Shown here: piece by piece, positions 26,104-34,950 of the stretch
Numbering within the stretch: the stretch's first letter is position 1
How the letters are laid out: each line of letters begins with the position of its first letter
NCBI GenBank assembly: GCA_015522785.1
Contig: WALP01000029.1
Location: 1 to 64,000 of the forward strand
Length of the DNA: 64,000 nt
Direction of reading: 5' to 3'
DNA from: Candidatus Parvarchaeota archaeon
GTDB lineage: Archaea; Nanobdellota; Nanobdellia; CSSed11-243R1
Translations under genes and position numbers: made by a program
Notes under the pieces: generated by a model
What the model was told of the DNA's origin: nothing
Database searches by the model: none
Seen by the model: the letters and a program-made list of their open reading frames with translations, nothing else

Positions 26104-26802
26104 ATGACTAAAAGATGGACTGCTTACAAGATGGCTATTTCAGATATCGTTAACGGCACTTTCACAGACGACGGCTTCGTGCAGTTCGGAAACCTTCAAG
26201 TAAACAGGGTCAGGATTATGGGTACAGTTGTCTCAAAATTCACTGCCGACGACAGAAAATACGGGTTTTTCATAGTCGACGACGGGACTGAAACAATCAG
26301 AGTCAGGAGTTTTGAAGACAATTTAAAATTAATTGAAAAGGTAAACATAGGCGATATCGTCGATGTAATCGGGAGGATAAGAAGATATGAAGATGAAATA
26401 TATATCATACCCGAAGGCGTTCAGGTTATAGACGACCCAAACTGGGTAATACTAAGAAAACTTGAGCTGATGAAACAAAAGAAGGAGATGCCCAAAGAGG
26501 CACCTCAACAAGAAGAAACGCCCAAGGAAGAAACAAATTCCAACGAGGAGATGATTGTTGAAGAAGTTGTCGAGGAAGTCGTGGAAGCAAAACTTCCGGC
26601 AGGACAGACAACCCTAACCGAAAGCCCGCGCCAAAAAGTAATTAAACTCATCAAGGAGTTGGATAAGGGTGAGGGCGCGGAAGTTTCAAAGATAATTGAA
26701 CGCATCGGGGACGAGAAAGTCGTTGAAAGCGCGCTTACGGAACTGATGAATGAAGGCGAGCTCTTCGAACCACGTCCCGGAAAAGTCAAACTCTTGGAGT
26801 GA
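26104..26802 (+). CDS. RPA32-like single-stranded DNA-binding protein with C-terminal winged helix
   Basis: The 232-residue protein has an N-terminal OB fold (NRVRIMGTVVSKFTADDRKY, GFFIVDDGTETIRVRSF, VGRIRRYEDEIYIIPEGVQV-like IGRIRRYEDEIYIIPEG). A flexible acidic linker rich in Glu, Pro and Gln follows, then a winged helix (VIKLIKELDKGEGAEVSKII and GELFEPRPGKVKLLE). This is the RPA2/RPA32 layout of archaea, and it would protect single-stranded DNA. A TATA-like TTTTATAATG lies about 27 bases upstream. The aIF2-beta gene follows after five bases. Confidence 0.88.
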   Translation: MTKRWTAYKMAISDIVNGTFTDDGFVQFGNLQVNRVRIMGTVVSKFTADDRKYGFFIVDDGTETIRVRSFEDNLKLIEKVNIGDIVDVIGRIRRYEDEIYIIPEGVQVIDDPNWVILRKLELMKQKKEMPKEAPQQEETPKEETNSNEEMIVEEVVEEVVEAKLPAGQTTLTESPRQKVIKLIKELDKGEGAEVSKIIERIGDEKVVESALTELMNEGELFEPRPGKVKLLE

Positions 26803-26807
26803 TAATC

Positions 26808-27215
26808 ATGAATTATAAAGAATTATTGAAAAAGGCGTATGAAACAATTCCAAAGCATTCTGACAGGCATGAGAGGTTTCAGCCGCCAAAGGTGGAGTCG
26901 TTCATAGAGGGAAGCAGAACAATCGTTAAAAACCTAAATACAATTGCCAATTACCTTAACAGAGATATACAGCACATCGTCAAGTATCTTTCAAAGGAGC
27001 TTGCTTCGCCCGGAACCGTCGACGGCAACAGGGTAATCTTCGTGGGAAAATTCAGGAACAAGCTCGTTAACGAAAAGATGCAGCAGTACATAAAAGAGTA
27101 TGTGGTTTGCAAGGAATGTGGCAGCCCAGACACAAGGTTTGAAAAGGAAGATAGAGTTCTCATGATTCACTGCATGGCATGTCAGGCAAAATACCCCGTC
27201 CAAAAGGTGAGGTAG
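26808..27215 (+). CDS. Translation initiation factor aIF2 beta subunit
   Basis: The 135-residue product starts MNYKELLKKAYETIPKH at the ATG 26808, the normal start for the family. It belongs to the trimeric aIF2 that brings Met-initiator tRNA to the ribosome. The middle domain contains VESFIEGSRTIVKNL and SKELASPGTVDGNRVIF, and the zinc ribbon is CKECGSPDTRFE with CMACQAKYPV. It is co-transcribed with the RPA-like gene upstream and directly abuts the MFS transporter gene. Confidence 0.96.
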   Translation: MNYKELLKKAYETIPKHSDRHERFQPPKVESFIEGSRTIVKNLNTIANYLNRDIQHIVKYLSKELASPGTVDGNRVIFVGKFRNKLVNEKMQQYIKEYVVCKECGSPDTRFEKEDRVLMIHCMACQAKYPVQKVR

Positions 27216-28403
27216 TTGCGGCGGGAAGCTATTGAGGCAAACATCAAAAAGTTTTTTGCCTTTAAAATTCTTTCAAGCTTCTGGTTCACAATTGCAATAT
27301 GGATATTATTCATAAGAGCATTTGATATATCCTACACTCAAATTGGAATTCTTGAAGCTGTAGCATTAATTACAATTATAATTCTAGAACTTCCATCAGG
27401 AGTGTTCTCCGACTTGTTTGGGCACAAGATAACTGTTTTCATTGCCACACTTTTGTGGAGCGTTGGAAATTTTGTCATAGGACTAGGCAACGGATTTTAT
27501 GCTTTTCTTGTTGGATATTCGCTACTGGGAATTACCGAGGCGTTCCGCTCCGGCGCACAGTCTGCTCTTCTTTATGAATCCCTAAGAAAACTAAAAAAAT
27601 CAAATGATTACCTAAAGATAAAAAGCAAATTACGAAAGATTACTACTGTTACTGTTGTTACGGGAGCATTAGTGGGTCCAGTTTTGTTTAACATAAACAT
27701 AAGGCTGCCTTTCATAATAAATGGTGTTTTAATTTTGATTTCATCATTTATTGTATTGACAATGGTAGAGCCTTACGCCAAAAAGCGGGTAAATTCTCTC
27801 AAAAAGCACATCAACCACTTCAAAGATTCTTTAAAATTTTCAATGAGCAATACCCACATAAAATGGTTTATCATATTCGGCGTAATTGTTACAATCCCCA
27901 TGGGAATCTTCGTAAATCTATTAAGCCAACCTTACTTGTTAAAAATTGGATTTAGTGTTCTAAATATTGGAATTGTTTTTGCAGTAGTACATGGGTTATC
28001 AGGATTAGTGGCATCATTTTCAGACAAGATAGAAGGAAAATTAAAAGAAAAAATTTCAATGGGAGGAATAATACTCGTTCAAAGTATTTCTTTCATATTT
28101 ATGTCAATGATAAACGCACCGATAGCAGTAATAGCAGTTGTCATGTTATATATATCAAGAGATTACAAAGTAATGGTATTAGATGCATATATGAACTACC
28201 ACATAAGCCCAAAAAACAGGGCGACGGTTCTGTCAATAAGCCAATTTGTTTCCGACTTGTTTGCAGCTGTGTTTGTGATAATAGGAGGATATATCACTGA
28301 CGTGTTTAGTATGAAAATCACATTGATATTGCTTGGAGTTGCCACTTTGGCTCTTGGCGTACCACATTTTTTAAAAAGATACAGCCTCTTTAAGAAAGCA
28401 TGA
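27216..28403 (+). CDS. Major facilitator superfamily transporter
   Basis: The 395-residue membrane protein has about twelve hydrophobic segments and the MFS loop motif after helix 2 in the form GVFSDLFGHKITVFIATLLW. The N-terminal part resembles drug or small-solute exporters (YTQIGILEAVALITIIILELPSG is the common helix 1-2 start). The TTG start at 27216 directly follows the aIF2-beta stop. Four bases of overlap link it to the DUF424 gene. The substrate cannot be inferred. Confidence 0.88.
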   Translation: MRREAIEANIKKFFAFKILSSFWFTIAIWILFIRAFDISYTQIGILEAVALITIIILELPSGVFSDLFGHKITVFIATLLWSVGNFVIGLGNGFYAFLVGYSLLGITEAFRSGAQSALLYESLRKLKKSNDYLKIKSKLRKITTVTVVTGALVGPVLFNINIRLPFIINGVLILISSFIVLTMVEPYAKKRVNSLKKHINHFKDSLKFSMSNTHIKWFIIFGVIVTIPMGIFVNLLSQPYLLKIGFSVLNIGIVFAVVHGLSGLVASFSDKIEGKLKEKISMGGIILVQSISFIFMSMINAPIAVIAVVMLYISRDYKVMVLDAYMNYHISPKNRATVLSISQFVSDLFAAVFVIIGGYITDVFSMKITLILLGVATLALGVPHFLKRYSLFKKA

Positions 28404-28702
28404 AATATTGGGTTAAAGTTCAAAAAGTTATGCAGGAAACTAGAGAGGAAAGAGTCGTGGCTGTCTGCGATGAGGATATTCTCGGAAAGGAATTTGGAGA
28501 TTTCAAAATATCCGAACATTTTTTCAAGGGCGAGCTTGTAGATTTCAAAAAAATTCTTGAAGAACTAGAAAAAGCAACCATAGCAAACATTGCAGGAAAT
28601 GACATTGTGTCAAAACTCATTGAAGAAAAAATTATAGACAAAGATAACACAAAAGAAACAAACGGCGTGCTCCATGCGCAGATATACATTTTGAATGGAT
28701 AG
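28400..28702 (+). CDS. DUF424 family protein
   Basis: The 100-residue product matches the archaeal DUF424 pattern: an N-terminal strand (YWVKVQKV), then VVAVCDEDILGKEFGDFKIS, the helix ATIANIAGNDIVSKLIEEKI and the end NGVLHAQIYIL. The family is widespread in archaea, often near translation factors, and has no known function. It is overlapped by the MFS gene upstream (ATGA) and precedes aIF1A, which supports a translation-linked context. Confidence 0.85.
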   Translation: MKYWVKVQKVMQETREERVVAVCDEDILGKEFGDFKISEHFFKGELVDFKKILEELEKATIANIAGNDIVSKLIEEKIIDKDNTKETNGVLHAQIYILNG

Positions 28703-28733
28703 TTTTATAAAACAATCTTCTATGGTTATTATT

Positions 28734-29039
28734 ATGCAACAAAATACACCCCCCGTTAGATTAAGATTCCCAAAAAATGGAGAGATGATTGGGATGATAG
28801 AACAACTTCTCGGATATGCTAAGATGAGAGTTAAGGGCACTGACGGAAAGGTAAGGGTGTGTAGGGTTCCAGGCAGGCTAATGAGACATCTTTGGCTAAG
28901 AGAAAGAGACATTATAATCTTCAAGCCTTGGGAATTCCAACCGGATACCAAGGGCGACGTTCTTTACAAATACAGAAAAAATCAAGTAGAAATATTAAAA
29001 AAGAAGGGACTCCTTAAGGGACTTGAGGACGAACTTTAG
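28734..29039 (+). CDS. eif1a: Translation initiation factor aIF1A
   Basis: The ATG at 28734 is preferred because a TATA-like TTTTATAAAAC lies 25 bases upstream; longer versions would start inside DUF424. The product of about 101 residues has the S1-like OB fold typical of aIF1A/eIF1A (RLRFPKNGEMIGMIEQLLGY, VRVCRVPGRLMRHLWL, RERDIIIFKPWEFQ, GDVLYKYRKNQVEIL). It binds the ribosomal A site and helps place initiator tRNA. The gene overlaps a longer upstream frame that also covers the DUF424 stop. Confidence 0.96.
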   Translation: MQQNTPPVRLRFPKNGEMIGMIEQLLGYAKMRVKGTDGKVRVCRVPGRLMRHLWLRERDIIIFKPWEFQPDTKGDVLYKYRKNQVEILKKKGLLKGLEDEL

Positions 29040-29049
29040 GGGTGATAAA

Positions 29050-29595
29050 ATGTTTTTTACTTTAATTGGCGCGGTTATATTAATTGCAGTGTTCTTTGGA
29101 TATTACTACAACAAGATAATTGTGCTGGAAAACAGGATAAGCAACGCCTGGGCGCAGATAGATGTCCAGTTAAAGAAAAGAGCGGATTTGGTGCCAAACC
29201 TTGTCGAGACCGTGAGAGGTTACATGAAGCACGAAAAGAGCGTGTTTGAGAATGTTACAAAAGCAAGAACTGCAATGTTAAGCGCGAAAACTCCGCAGCA
29301 AAAAGTAAAGGCTGGAAACCAACTTGCCGGCGCGCTAAAGACAATCTTTGCTGTCGCGGAAAATTATCCAAAGCTAAGAGCAAGCGAAAATTTCCTTCAG
29401 CTTCAGGAAGAGTTAAGCGGTATAGAAGACAAAATCGCATATGCGAGGCAGGCTTACAACGATTCAGTTTTGCAATACAATAACATCGTTGAAACAATTC
29501 CTGGCGTGTGGATTGCAAAATCAATGGGAAGAAAAGAAAAGCCAATGCTGAAGATAAAGGAAGTTGACAGAAAGCCCATTAAAGTAAAGTTCTAG
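29050..29595 (+). CDS. lemA: LemA family membrane protein
   Basis: The ATG at 29050 is preceded by GGGGTGAT, which decides the start. The 181-residue product has one N-terminal transmembrane helix (FTLIGAVILIAVFFGYYYN) and the LemA core: NAWAQIDVQLKKRADLVPNL, TVRGYMKHEKSVFENV and AYARQAYNDSVLQYNNIVE. LemA proteins form helical bundles outside the membrane. The gene is followed by htpX after one base, the well-known LemA-HtpX pair, which suggests a role in membrane protein quality control. Confidence 0.95.
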   Translation: MFFTLIGAVILIAVFFGYYYNKIIVLENRISNAWAQIDVQLKKRADLVPNLVETVRGYMKHEKSVFENVTKARTAMLSAKTPQQKVKAGNQLAGALKTIFAVAENYPKLRASENFLQLQEELSGIEDKIAYARQAYNDSVLQYNNIVETIPGVWIAKSMGRKEKPMLKIKEVDRKPIKVKF

Positions 29596-29596
29596 A

Positions 29597-30475
29597 ATGG
29601 CAAACTTCTTCGATGAGATAAGAAAGAACAAAATCAAGTCAATCCTTTTGATTTTTTTAGTCATTCCTGTTTTCATACTTCTCGCGTATGCAATTGCAGA
29701 GGTTTACAATCCCGAATTGACGTTTTTGTTCATAACCATCGCGTCCTTAATTGCGATAGTTCAAATTTTTGTGAGTTATTACAAAGGGGACAAAATTGTC
29801 CTTAAAATAACTGGAGCAAAGCCAGCGACAAAGCCAAAGTACACGCGGTTAATCAACATTGTTGAGGGATTGAGCATCGCCGCAAACATCCCAACTCCAA
29901 AAGTGTATGTTATTGAAAATCCGGACTTGAACGCCTTCGCAACGGGGCGGGACCCAGAACACGCGTCAATTGCCGTGACAACAGGACTGCTCGAAAAGAT
30001 GAACAAAGAAGAGCTTGAGGGGGTCATAGGACACGAAATGTCTCACATTAAAAATTATGACATAAAGTTCATGACTCTTGTGTCTGTACTAATCGGACTC
30101 GTTGTCATAATCAGCAATATATTTCTTCGCTCGCTTTGGTTTAGGGGGCGAAGCAGAAACAAAAACTCGGGAATTTTCCTACTAATTGGTTTGGCACTTG
30201 CGATAATCGCACCTATAGCCGTAAAGCTAATACAGCTGGCGATTTCCCGCAAGAGAGAATTTTTGGCGGACGCGTCAAGTGCCCAGCTTACAAGATACCC
30301 CGATGGACTAGCAAGCGCTCTCGAAAAAATTAAGGAATATAATACCGGAAAACTTCAAGTCAGCGACGCAGTCGCGCCACTGTTTATATCGGAGCCCAAG
30401 AGAAATAGATTTGTTTATTTATTCTCAACTCATCCTCCGATAGAAGAAAGAATAAAAAGATTGAGGGAGATGTAA
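29597..30475 (+). CDS. htpX: HtpX-type membrane zinc metalloprotease (M48)
   Basis: The 292-residue product has two N-terminal transmembrane helices, the zinc-binding HExxH site GHEMSHIKNYD, and two further helices. The third zinc ligand is the Glu in SRKREFLADASSAQL. The segment VIENPDLNAFATGRDP is also typical of the M48 family. It degrades damaged membrane proteins. It forms an operon with lemA. The final THPPIEERIKRLREM is the usual C-terminal end. Confidence 0.96.
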   Translation: MANFFDEIRKNKIKSILLIFLVIPVFILLAYAIAEVYNPELTFLFITIASLIAIVQIFVSYYKGDKIVLKITGAKPATKPKYTRLINIVEGLSIAANIPTPKVYVIENPDLNAFATGRDPEHASIAVTTGLLEKMNKEELEGVIGHEMSHIKNYDIKFMTLVSVLIGLVVIISNIFLRSLWFRGRSRNKNSGIFLLIGLALAIIAPIAVKLIQLAISRKREFLADASSAQLTRYPDGLASALEKIKEYNTGKLQVSDAVAPLFISEPKRNRFVYLFSTHPPIEERIKRLREM

Positions 30476-30594
30476 TAATCTTTTGACACATAATACTATC
30501 ACTTAATATTTCTATAACAAATAGTATAATTAAAATGTTTATAATGATAATTTATGACATAACCTTTTTATATTCATAACTTATTCTCATTTTA

Positions 30595-31155
30595 ATGGGA
30601 CTACCCAAGCCAAAAAGAATTAAACTTAAACTCCTTTTACGTAATAGACTATCAATCCCTCAACCTAATCTCAAAGTTAACCTATATCGAATAGATGATG
30701 ATATATTTGAGGATAACCCCAATATTTTACATTTTATAACCAATGATGAAGGAGTAATTAATAAATCTATCCCAGAAGGAGTGTATGTAGCACAGATCGT
30801 AAAAAGAAAGAGTATATTTGAAAAAGTAATAGATACATATAAAAAAAAATTCTTCATAATAACAACTCCAATTACATTTGGATTGTTTAGTAAGAAATAT
30901 GAAATAAGTATGGATAAAATTCAAGAAATTTATGAACAACAACGTACTGATTTAAAGTTTTGTTTTAAATGTAAGAAAAGATATTCCTCTTTATCAGATA
31001 GATTTAAATGTAATTACTGTGGAAAATATTTTTGTATAAAACATAGATTACCTGAAAACCATAATTGTAAAGGGATGAATAATATAAAATCCCCACCAAG
31101 TAGCTTAAGAGAAATTCATACAGCTAGTGGTAAAATAATTGCATATGGAAAATAA
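30595..31155 (+). CDS. AN1-type zinc finger protein
   Basis: The 186-residue product has a C-terminal AN1-like zinc finger: CFKCKKRYSSLSDRFKC, then CGKYFCIKHRLPENHNC, with a Cys/His pattern close to eukaryotic AN1 fingers. The N-terminal part is beta-rich (KVNLYRIDDDIFEDNP), with a basic start. AN1 fingers bind ubiquitin-like or ribosome-linked partners in eukaryotes; archaeal functions are unknown. The gene is markedly AT-rich and lies in an AT-rich block (30.48-31.19 kb), unlike its neighbours, which hints at horizontal origin. Confidence 0.75.
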   Translation: MGLPKPKRIKLKLLLRNRLSIPQPNLKVNLYRIDDDIFEDNPNILHFITNDEGVINKSIPEGVYVAQIVKRKSIFEKVIDTYKKKFFIITTPITFGLFSKKYEISMDKIQEIYEQQRTDLKFCFKCKKRYSSLSDRFKCNYCGKYFCIKHRLPENHNCKGMNNIKSPPSSLREIHTASGKIIAYGK

Positions 31156-31185
31156 ATATTAAACCAACTGAAGGAATTAGTAAAT

Positions 31186-31965
31186 TTAAAAATTATCCTC
31201 GAATACCTTGCTTTCTTTTTCGTAAAACACACCTATAGGAATTCTCTCTTTCCACTCGTCCGCTTTTTTCATGGCGGCGTCCAAGCTTGAGGTGTCATGA
31301 TTGTCCTCGCTCAAGTCGTAAACCTTTCTGTTGTATTCCTGATAAGTGTTATTAAATACAACACACGGCTGAAGCACTTCCACAAATGAAAAACCCTTGT
31401 GCCTGGCGGCTTTCTTAATCAATTCTTTCAGGTGATTTGGATTTCCGGCGTATCCTCTCGCGACAAATGTGGCTCCGGCGGAAAGCATAAGCTTGAGCGG
31501 GTTCAACGGGTTTTCAACGCTCCCGTTTGGAGTGGATTTTCCCCTAAATCCTCTCGGCGATGTCGCAGTAAACTGCCCCGTAGTCAGCGCGAAAACCCTG
31601 TTGTCATGGATAACCATCGTTATATCAGTGTTTCTTTTTGCTGCGTGAATAAGATGGGAAATCCCTTCATCATACATATCTCCATCGCCTGCAAATCCAA
31701 TTGCAACTAAGTTTTTGTTGGCAAGTTTCATTCCCGTAAGAGTGGGCGGCACCCTGCCGTGTATTGAATAAAATGAATTAACATTTATGTAATCAACAAT
31801 CTTCGCGTGGCATCCTATACCACTTGCTATGACTATGTTTTCCTTTGGCGTCCCCTCTGCCACCAAATCATTTACGGCATTCTTTAAGGCGGCAAGTATG
31901 CCAAAATTTCCGCATCCGGGGCACCATGTTATTTCCGCGTTGGTGTTTAATTTCACTTCAACCAC
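31186..31965 (-). CDS. korB: 2-oxoacid:ferredoxin oxidoreductase beta subunit
   Basis: The 259-residue subunit binds thiamine diphosphate. The N-terminal cluster site begins TWCPGCGNFGILAALK, and the cofactor motif is GDGDMYDEGISHLIH followed by DNRVFALTTGQ. It pairs with the alpha subunit encoded upstream (13-base overlap) to decarboxylate a 2-oxoacid to acyl-CoA and reduced ferredoxin. No separate gamma or delta subunits are present; the gamma part is fused to alpha. The exact substrate (pyruvate or 2-oxoglutarate) cannot be told from sequence alone. Confidence 0.92.
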   Translation of the reverse strand: MVEVKLNTNAEITWCPGCGNFGILAALKNAVNDLVAEGTPKENIVIASGIGCHAKIVDYINVNSFYSIHGRVPPTLTGMKLANKNLVAIGFAGDGDMYDEGISHLIHAAKRNTDITMVIHDNRVFALTTGQFTATSPRGFRGKSTPNGSVENPLNPLKLMLSAGATFVARGYAGNPNHLKELIKKAARHKGFSFVEVLQPCVVFNNTYQEYNRKVYDLSEDNHDTSSLDAAMKKADEWKERIPIGVFYEKESKVFEDNF

Positions 31966-33605
31966 CTTTTAAGCTGTTTAAGCAATTCAGTCGGGTTGAA
32001 CTCCCGAGAGTCATATTTCAATACTCTTTTATCGATTTCAATTCCGGTATGCAACTTTATCAAGTCCGCGAGCTGCCCCATCGCGTTTGCTTCAACACAA
32101 ACAATTTTGCCCGCGCCCCTTAAATGCTTTGCAACTTCTTTTTTCGGAAAAGGCATCATATAAATTGGCTGAACAATTTTTACGTTCTTCAACTGCTTCG
32201 CAGCCTCAAGCACAGCCCCTATCGATGAGCCCCAAGTTAAAACCACATTCTTGCCGCGCCCATAAACCTTGACAGCCTCAAGCTTCTCAATTTCCTTTTC
32301 AATTGATTTCATTTTCATCAATCGCTTGTCCTGCATTTTCTTGACAACAACAGGGTCTTCAGTCGTAATTCCAAACTCATCATGCTCATAACTTGACGAT
32401 TTAACTATTGTGTCTTTTGTACCTGGAAATGCAATCGGCGAAACACCATCTTTCGTTATTGAGTACCTTTTGTAATTCTTGCCGCCCTTTGAAATTTTTC
32501 CTTTTGCCTTCTTCGCCTTCGAGAGTTTTATTTCAATAGTCTTGATACTCTCCCCAAGATGCTTGTCACCAAGCACAATCACCGGCGCCTGATATTTCCA
32601 CGCGAGATAAAGTGCCTCAGCAGATTTGTAAAACGCCTGCTCGTTTGTTCCGGGCGCAACAACTATTTTTGGAAACTCGCCGTGCCCCGCATTCAAGACA
32701 AAATTCAAATCCGCCTGTGAAGTATAAGTTGGAACTCCTGTGCTTGGTCCGGGACGCTGTATCTCAGCAATAACAAGTGGGGTTTCAGACATCCCCGCCA
32801 GACTCAACGCCTCGTTCATCAACGCGAATCCTCCACCGGATGTTCCTATCATTGTCTTGGCTCCGGCGTACGCACTGCCAAGCGCCATGTTTATGACTGA
32901 AATCTCGTTCTCCGCCTGAACAACCTTGACGCCAAATTTGGATGAATTCTTGGCAAGATAGTGGAGTATTGACGTCGCAGGAGTCATTGGGTAAGCTATG
33001 TAATGATTTAATCCCGCATTAACAGCCCCATATGCAATAGCAGTATTGCCGGTCATTATATCCTTCGGAGAACCAATTTTTTTCAGTACCATAACTTTTT
33101 TTGAATTCTTTTTGGCGAATTCGTAACCTTTCTTCGCGATTGCCACATTCTTCTCGACTGCTTTTGGATAAGTCTCCTTCAAAACTTTCTCAACATATTT
33201 GAAGTCAATACCTAAAACAAACGACAGAGCCCCCAAAAGAGCGACATTGCGCATTATTCTTGTCCCTCCAACTTCGTTGACGATATCAAGCGACGGGACT
33301 CCAATGCCTTTTGATTTAACTGAATTTGAATCATAAATGATAATTCCACCTTTCTTCAACTCATTCTTGTGTTGCTTGATTGTTTTTTCGTCAATCGCAA
33401 CCAGCACATCTGTTTCAACATAATGGCTATAAAGCGGCTTCTTGTCAAAAGATATCTTGTTGAAGTTATGCCCCCCTGTTATCAAAGACGGATAATCATC
33501 GAGAACAAATATGTAATATCCTAATTGAGAAATAATCTTGGAAAATAATTTCCCGAACGCTTTCACACCTTCGCCGGCTTTGCCCCCAATTGTTACTGTA
33601 TTCAT
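31953..33605 (-). CDS. korA: 2-oxoacid:ferredoxin oxidoreductase alpha subunit with fused gamma domain
   Basis: The ATG at 33605 gives the normal start (MNTVTIGGKAGEGVKAFG). Residues 1-180 are the gamma domain, and the alpha domain follows with MTGNTAIAYGAVNAGLNHY, AENEISVINMALGSAYAG, and TSGGGFALMNEALSLAGM. The gamma-alpha fusion is typical of two-subunit KorAB enzymes. A fused ferredoxin domain is absent. It is divergent from rio1, with an AT-rich promoter region of about 80 bases between them. Confidence 0.93.
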   Translation of the reverse strand: MNTVTIGGKAGEGVKAFGKLFSKIISQLGYYIFVLDDYPSLITGGHNFNKISFDKKPLYSHYVETDVLVAIDEKTIKQHKNELKKGGIIIYDSNSVKSKGIGVPSLDIVNEVGGTRIMRNVALLGALSFVLGIDFKYVEKVLKETYPKAVEKNVAIAKKGYEFAKKNSKKVMVLKKIGSPKDIMTGNTAIAYGAVNAGLNHYIAYPMTPATSILHYLAKNSSKFGVKVVQAENEISVINMALGSAYAGAKTMIGTSGGGFALMNEALSLAGMSETPLVIAEIQRPGPSTGVPTYTSQADLNFVLNAGHGEFPKIVVAPGTNEQAFYKSAEALYLAWKYQAPVIVLGDKHLGESIKTIEIKLSKAKKAKGKISKGGKNYKRYSITKDGVSPIAFPGTKDTIVKSSSYEHDEFGITTEDPVVVKKMQDKRLMKMKSIEKEIEKLEAVKVYGRGKNVVLTWGSSIGAVLEAAKQLKNVKIVQPIYMMPFPKKEVAKHLRGAGKIVCVEANAMGQLADLIKLHTGIEIDKRVLKYDSREFNPTELLKQLKRWLK

Positions 33606-33691
33606 CAACCTCACCTAATAAATTAAGAATCTTCGCATTTAAATTACTTTTTGCGTCAAAAGTATATAAAGGGATATATCCTTTTTAAGAT

Positions 33692-34417
33692 ATGCAAAAG
33701 GATAAGGAAAAATTCAAGATTTTCAAGGAAGTGTTCGATGAATCAACAATGAAAACCATCTACAAGCTGTCAAGCGACGGATATATTGATTACATAATTG
33801 GGCCTATATCAACTGGAAAAGAAGCCAACGTTTTCCTTGGAAAAAATTTTGATGAAAAACCAATTGCCATAAAAGTTTACAGAACTGAAACAAGCAGCTT
33901 CAATAACATGTGGAGGTATATTTATGGCGACCCAAGATTTGAAAAAATAAAAAAAAGTAAGAGAGACATTGTTTTCGCATGGGCAAGAAAAGAAATCAAA
34001 AATCTTGAAATTGCTATCAATGCGGGTGTAAACGCCCCGGAACCAATAGCGTTACGCAACAATGTATTAGTTATGCAATTCATAGGGGATGATGACACTC
34101 CTGCTCCATCCGCAAAGAATATGCCTCCAAAAAACCCAAAAAGATGGATGGAAATCATTTTAGAGTACCTAAAAAAAATGTATGAGAAAGGATTGGTCCA
34201 TGGTGATATAAGTGAATATAATATCCTAAATTTCAACGAAGTTCCATACCTCATTGATTTCGGACAAGGAGTAATCAAAGGTTATCCTCTCGCGGACGAA
34301 TTATTAAGAAAAGATATAGAAAATATATTGAAATGGTTCAAAAAATTGGGTATAAACACCCCAAGTTTCGAAAAAGTTTATAAAGAAATAATAAAGGGAG
34401 ATATTAGAAATGGATAA
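33692..34417 (+). CDS. rio1: Rio1-type serine/threonine kinase
   Basis: The 241-residue atypical kinase has the RIO glycine loop (YIIGPISTGKEANVFLG), the ATP-binding Lys in IAIKVYR, the catalytic loop LVHGDISEYNIL and the metal-binding LIDFGQGV. Rio kinases act in small-subunit ribosome maturation. The gene overlaps the KH protein gene by eight bases. In many archaea the Rio1 and Dim2 genes sit together next to aIF1A; here they precede topoisomerase VI. Confidence 0.95.
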   Translation: MQKDKEKFKIFKEVFDESTMKTIYKLSSDGYIDYIIGPISTGKEANVFLGKNFDEKPIAIKVYRTETSSFNNMWRYIYGDPRFEKIKKSKRDIVFAWARKEIKNLEIAINAGVNAPEPIALRNNVLVMQFIGDDDTPAPSAKNMPPKNPKRWMEIILEYLKKMYEKGLVHGDISEYNILNFNEVPYLIDFGQGVIKGYPLADELLRKDIENILKWFKKLGINTPSFEKVYKEIIKGDIRNG

Positions 34418-34946
34418 TTTTGAACAAGTTTTAAAAATTCCAAAAGAGAGAGTAGCAGTTCTAATTGGGACTAAAGGCGAAACTAAGAGAGAAATAGAAG
34501 AAGAAACCCACACAAACCTTGAAATCTCCAAAGAAGGAGAAGTAAAAATAACGGGCGACTCTTTCGACGCTTGGATAACCCAGAAGATTGTCAAAGCAAT
34601 TGGTAGGGGATTTTCTCCCGCAAAAGCACTTTTATTGCTAAAAGAAGGGTATCAATTTGAGATTATTGAGTTGAAGGACTGGGCAAAAACGGAAAATTCC
34701 ATGAAGCGCCTGAAAGGAAGAGTAATTGGTGAGAAAGGAAAATCAAAAGAAACAATTGAGAGGACAACAGAAACATATATATCTGTGTATGGAAAAACAA
34801 TTTGTATAATCGGAGAAACAAAAAGAGCGTTGGTAGCCAAAAGAGCAATAGAAATGCTTTTATCTGGAAGTAAACATTCAACTGTGTTTTCGATGCTCGA
34901 GAAAGAAAGAAAAATTTTGAAAAAAGAAGAGATTATGAATTGGTGA
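34410..34946 (+). CDS. KH-domain RNA-binding protein (Dim2/Krr1-like)
   Basis: The 178-residue protein has two KH domains: VLKIPKERVAVLIGTKGETK, then EENSMKRLKGRVIGEKGKSK-like SMKRLKGRVIGEKGKSKET. The GxxG loops are GTKG and GEKG. Archaeal Dim2p helps mature the 3' end of 16S rRNA and binds aIF2-alpha. It follows rio1 in an overlapping operon and is followed by top6B after four bases. It would act on the 16S rRNA encoded here. Confidence 0.9.
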   Translation: MDNFEQVLKIPKERVAVLIGTKGETKREIEEETHTNLEISKEGEVKITGDSFDAWITQKIVKAIGRGFSPAKALLLLKEGYQFEIIELKDWAKTENSMKRLKGRVIGEKGKSKETIERTTETYISVYGKTICIIGETKRALVAKRAIEMLLSGSKHSTVFSMLEKERKILKKEEIMNW

Positions 34947-34950
34947 AATA

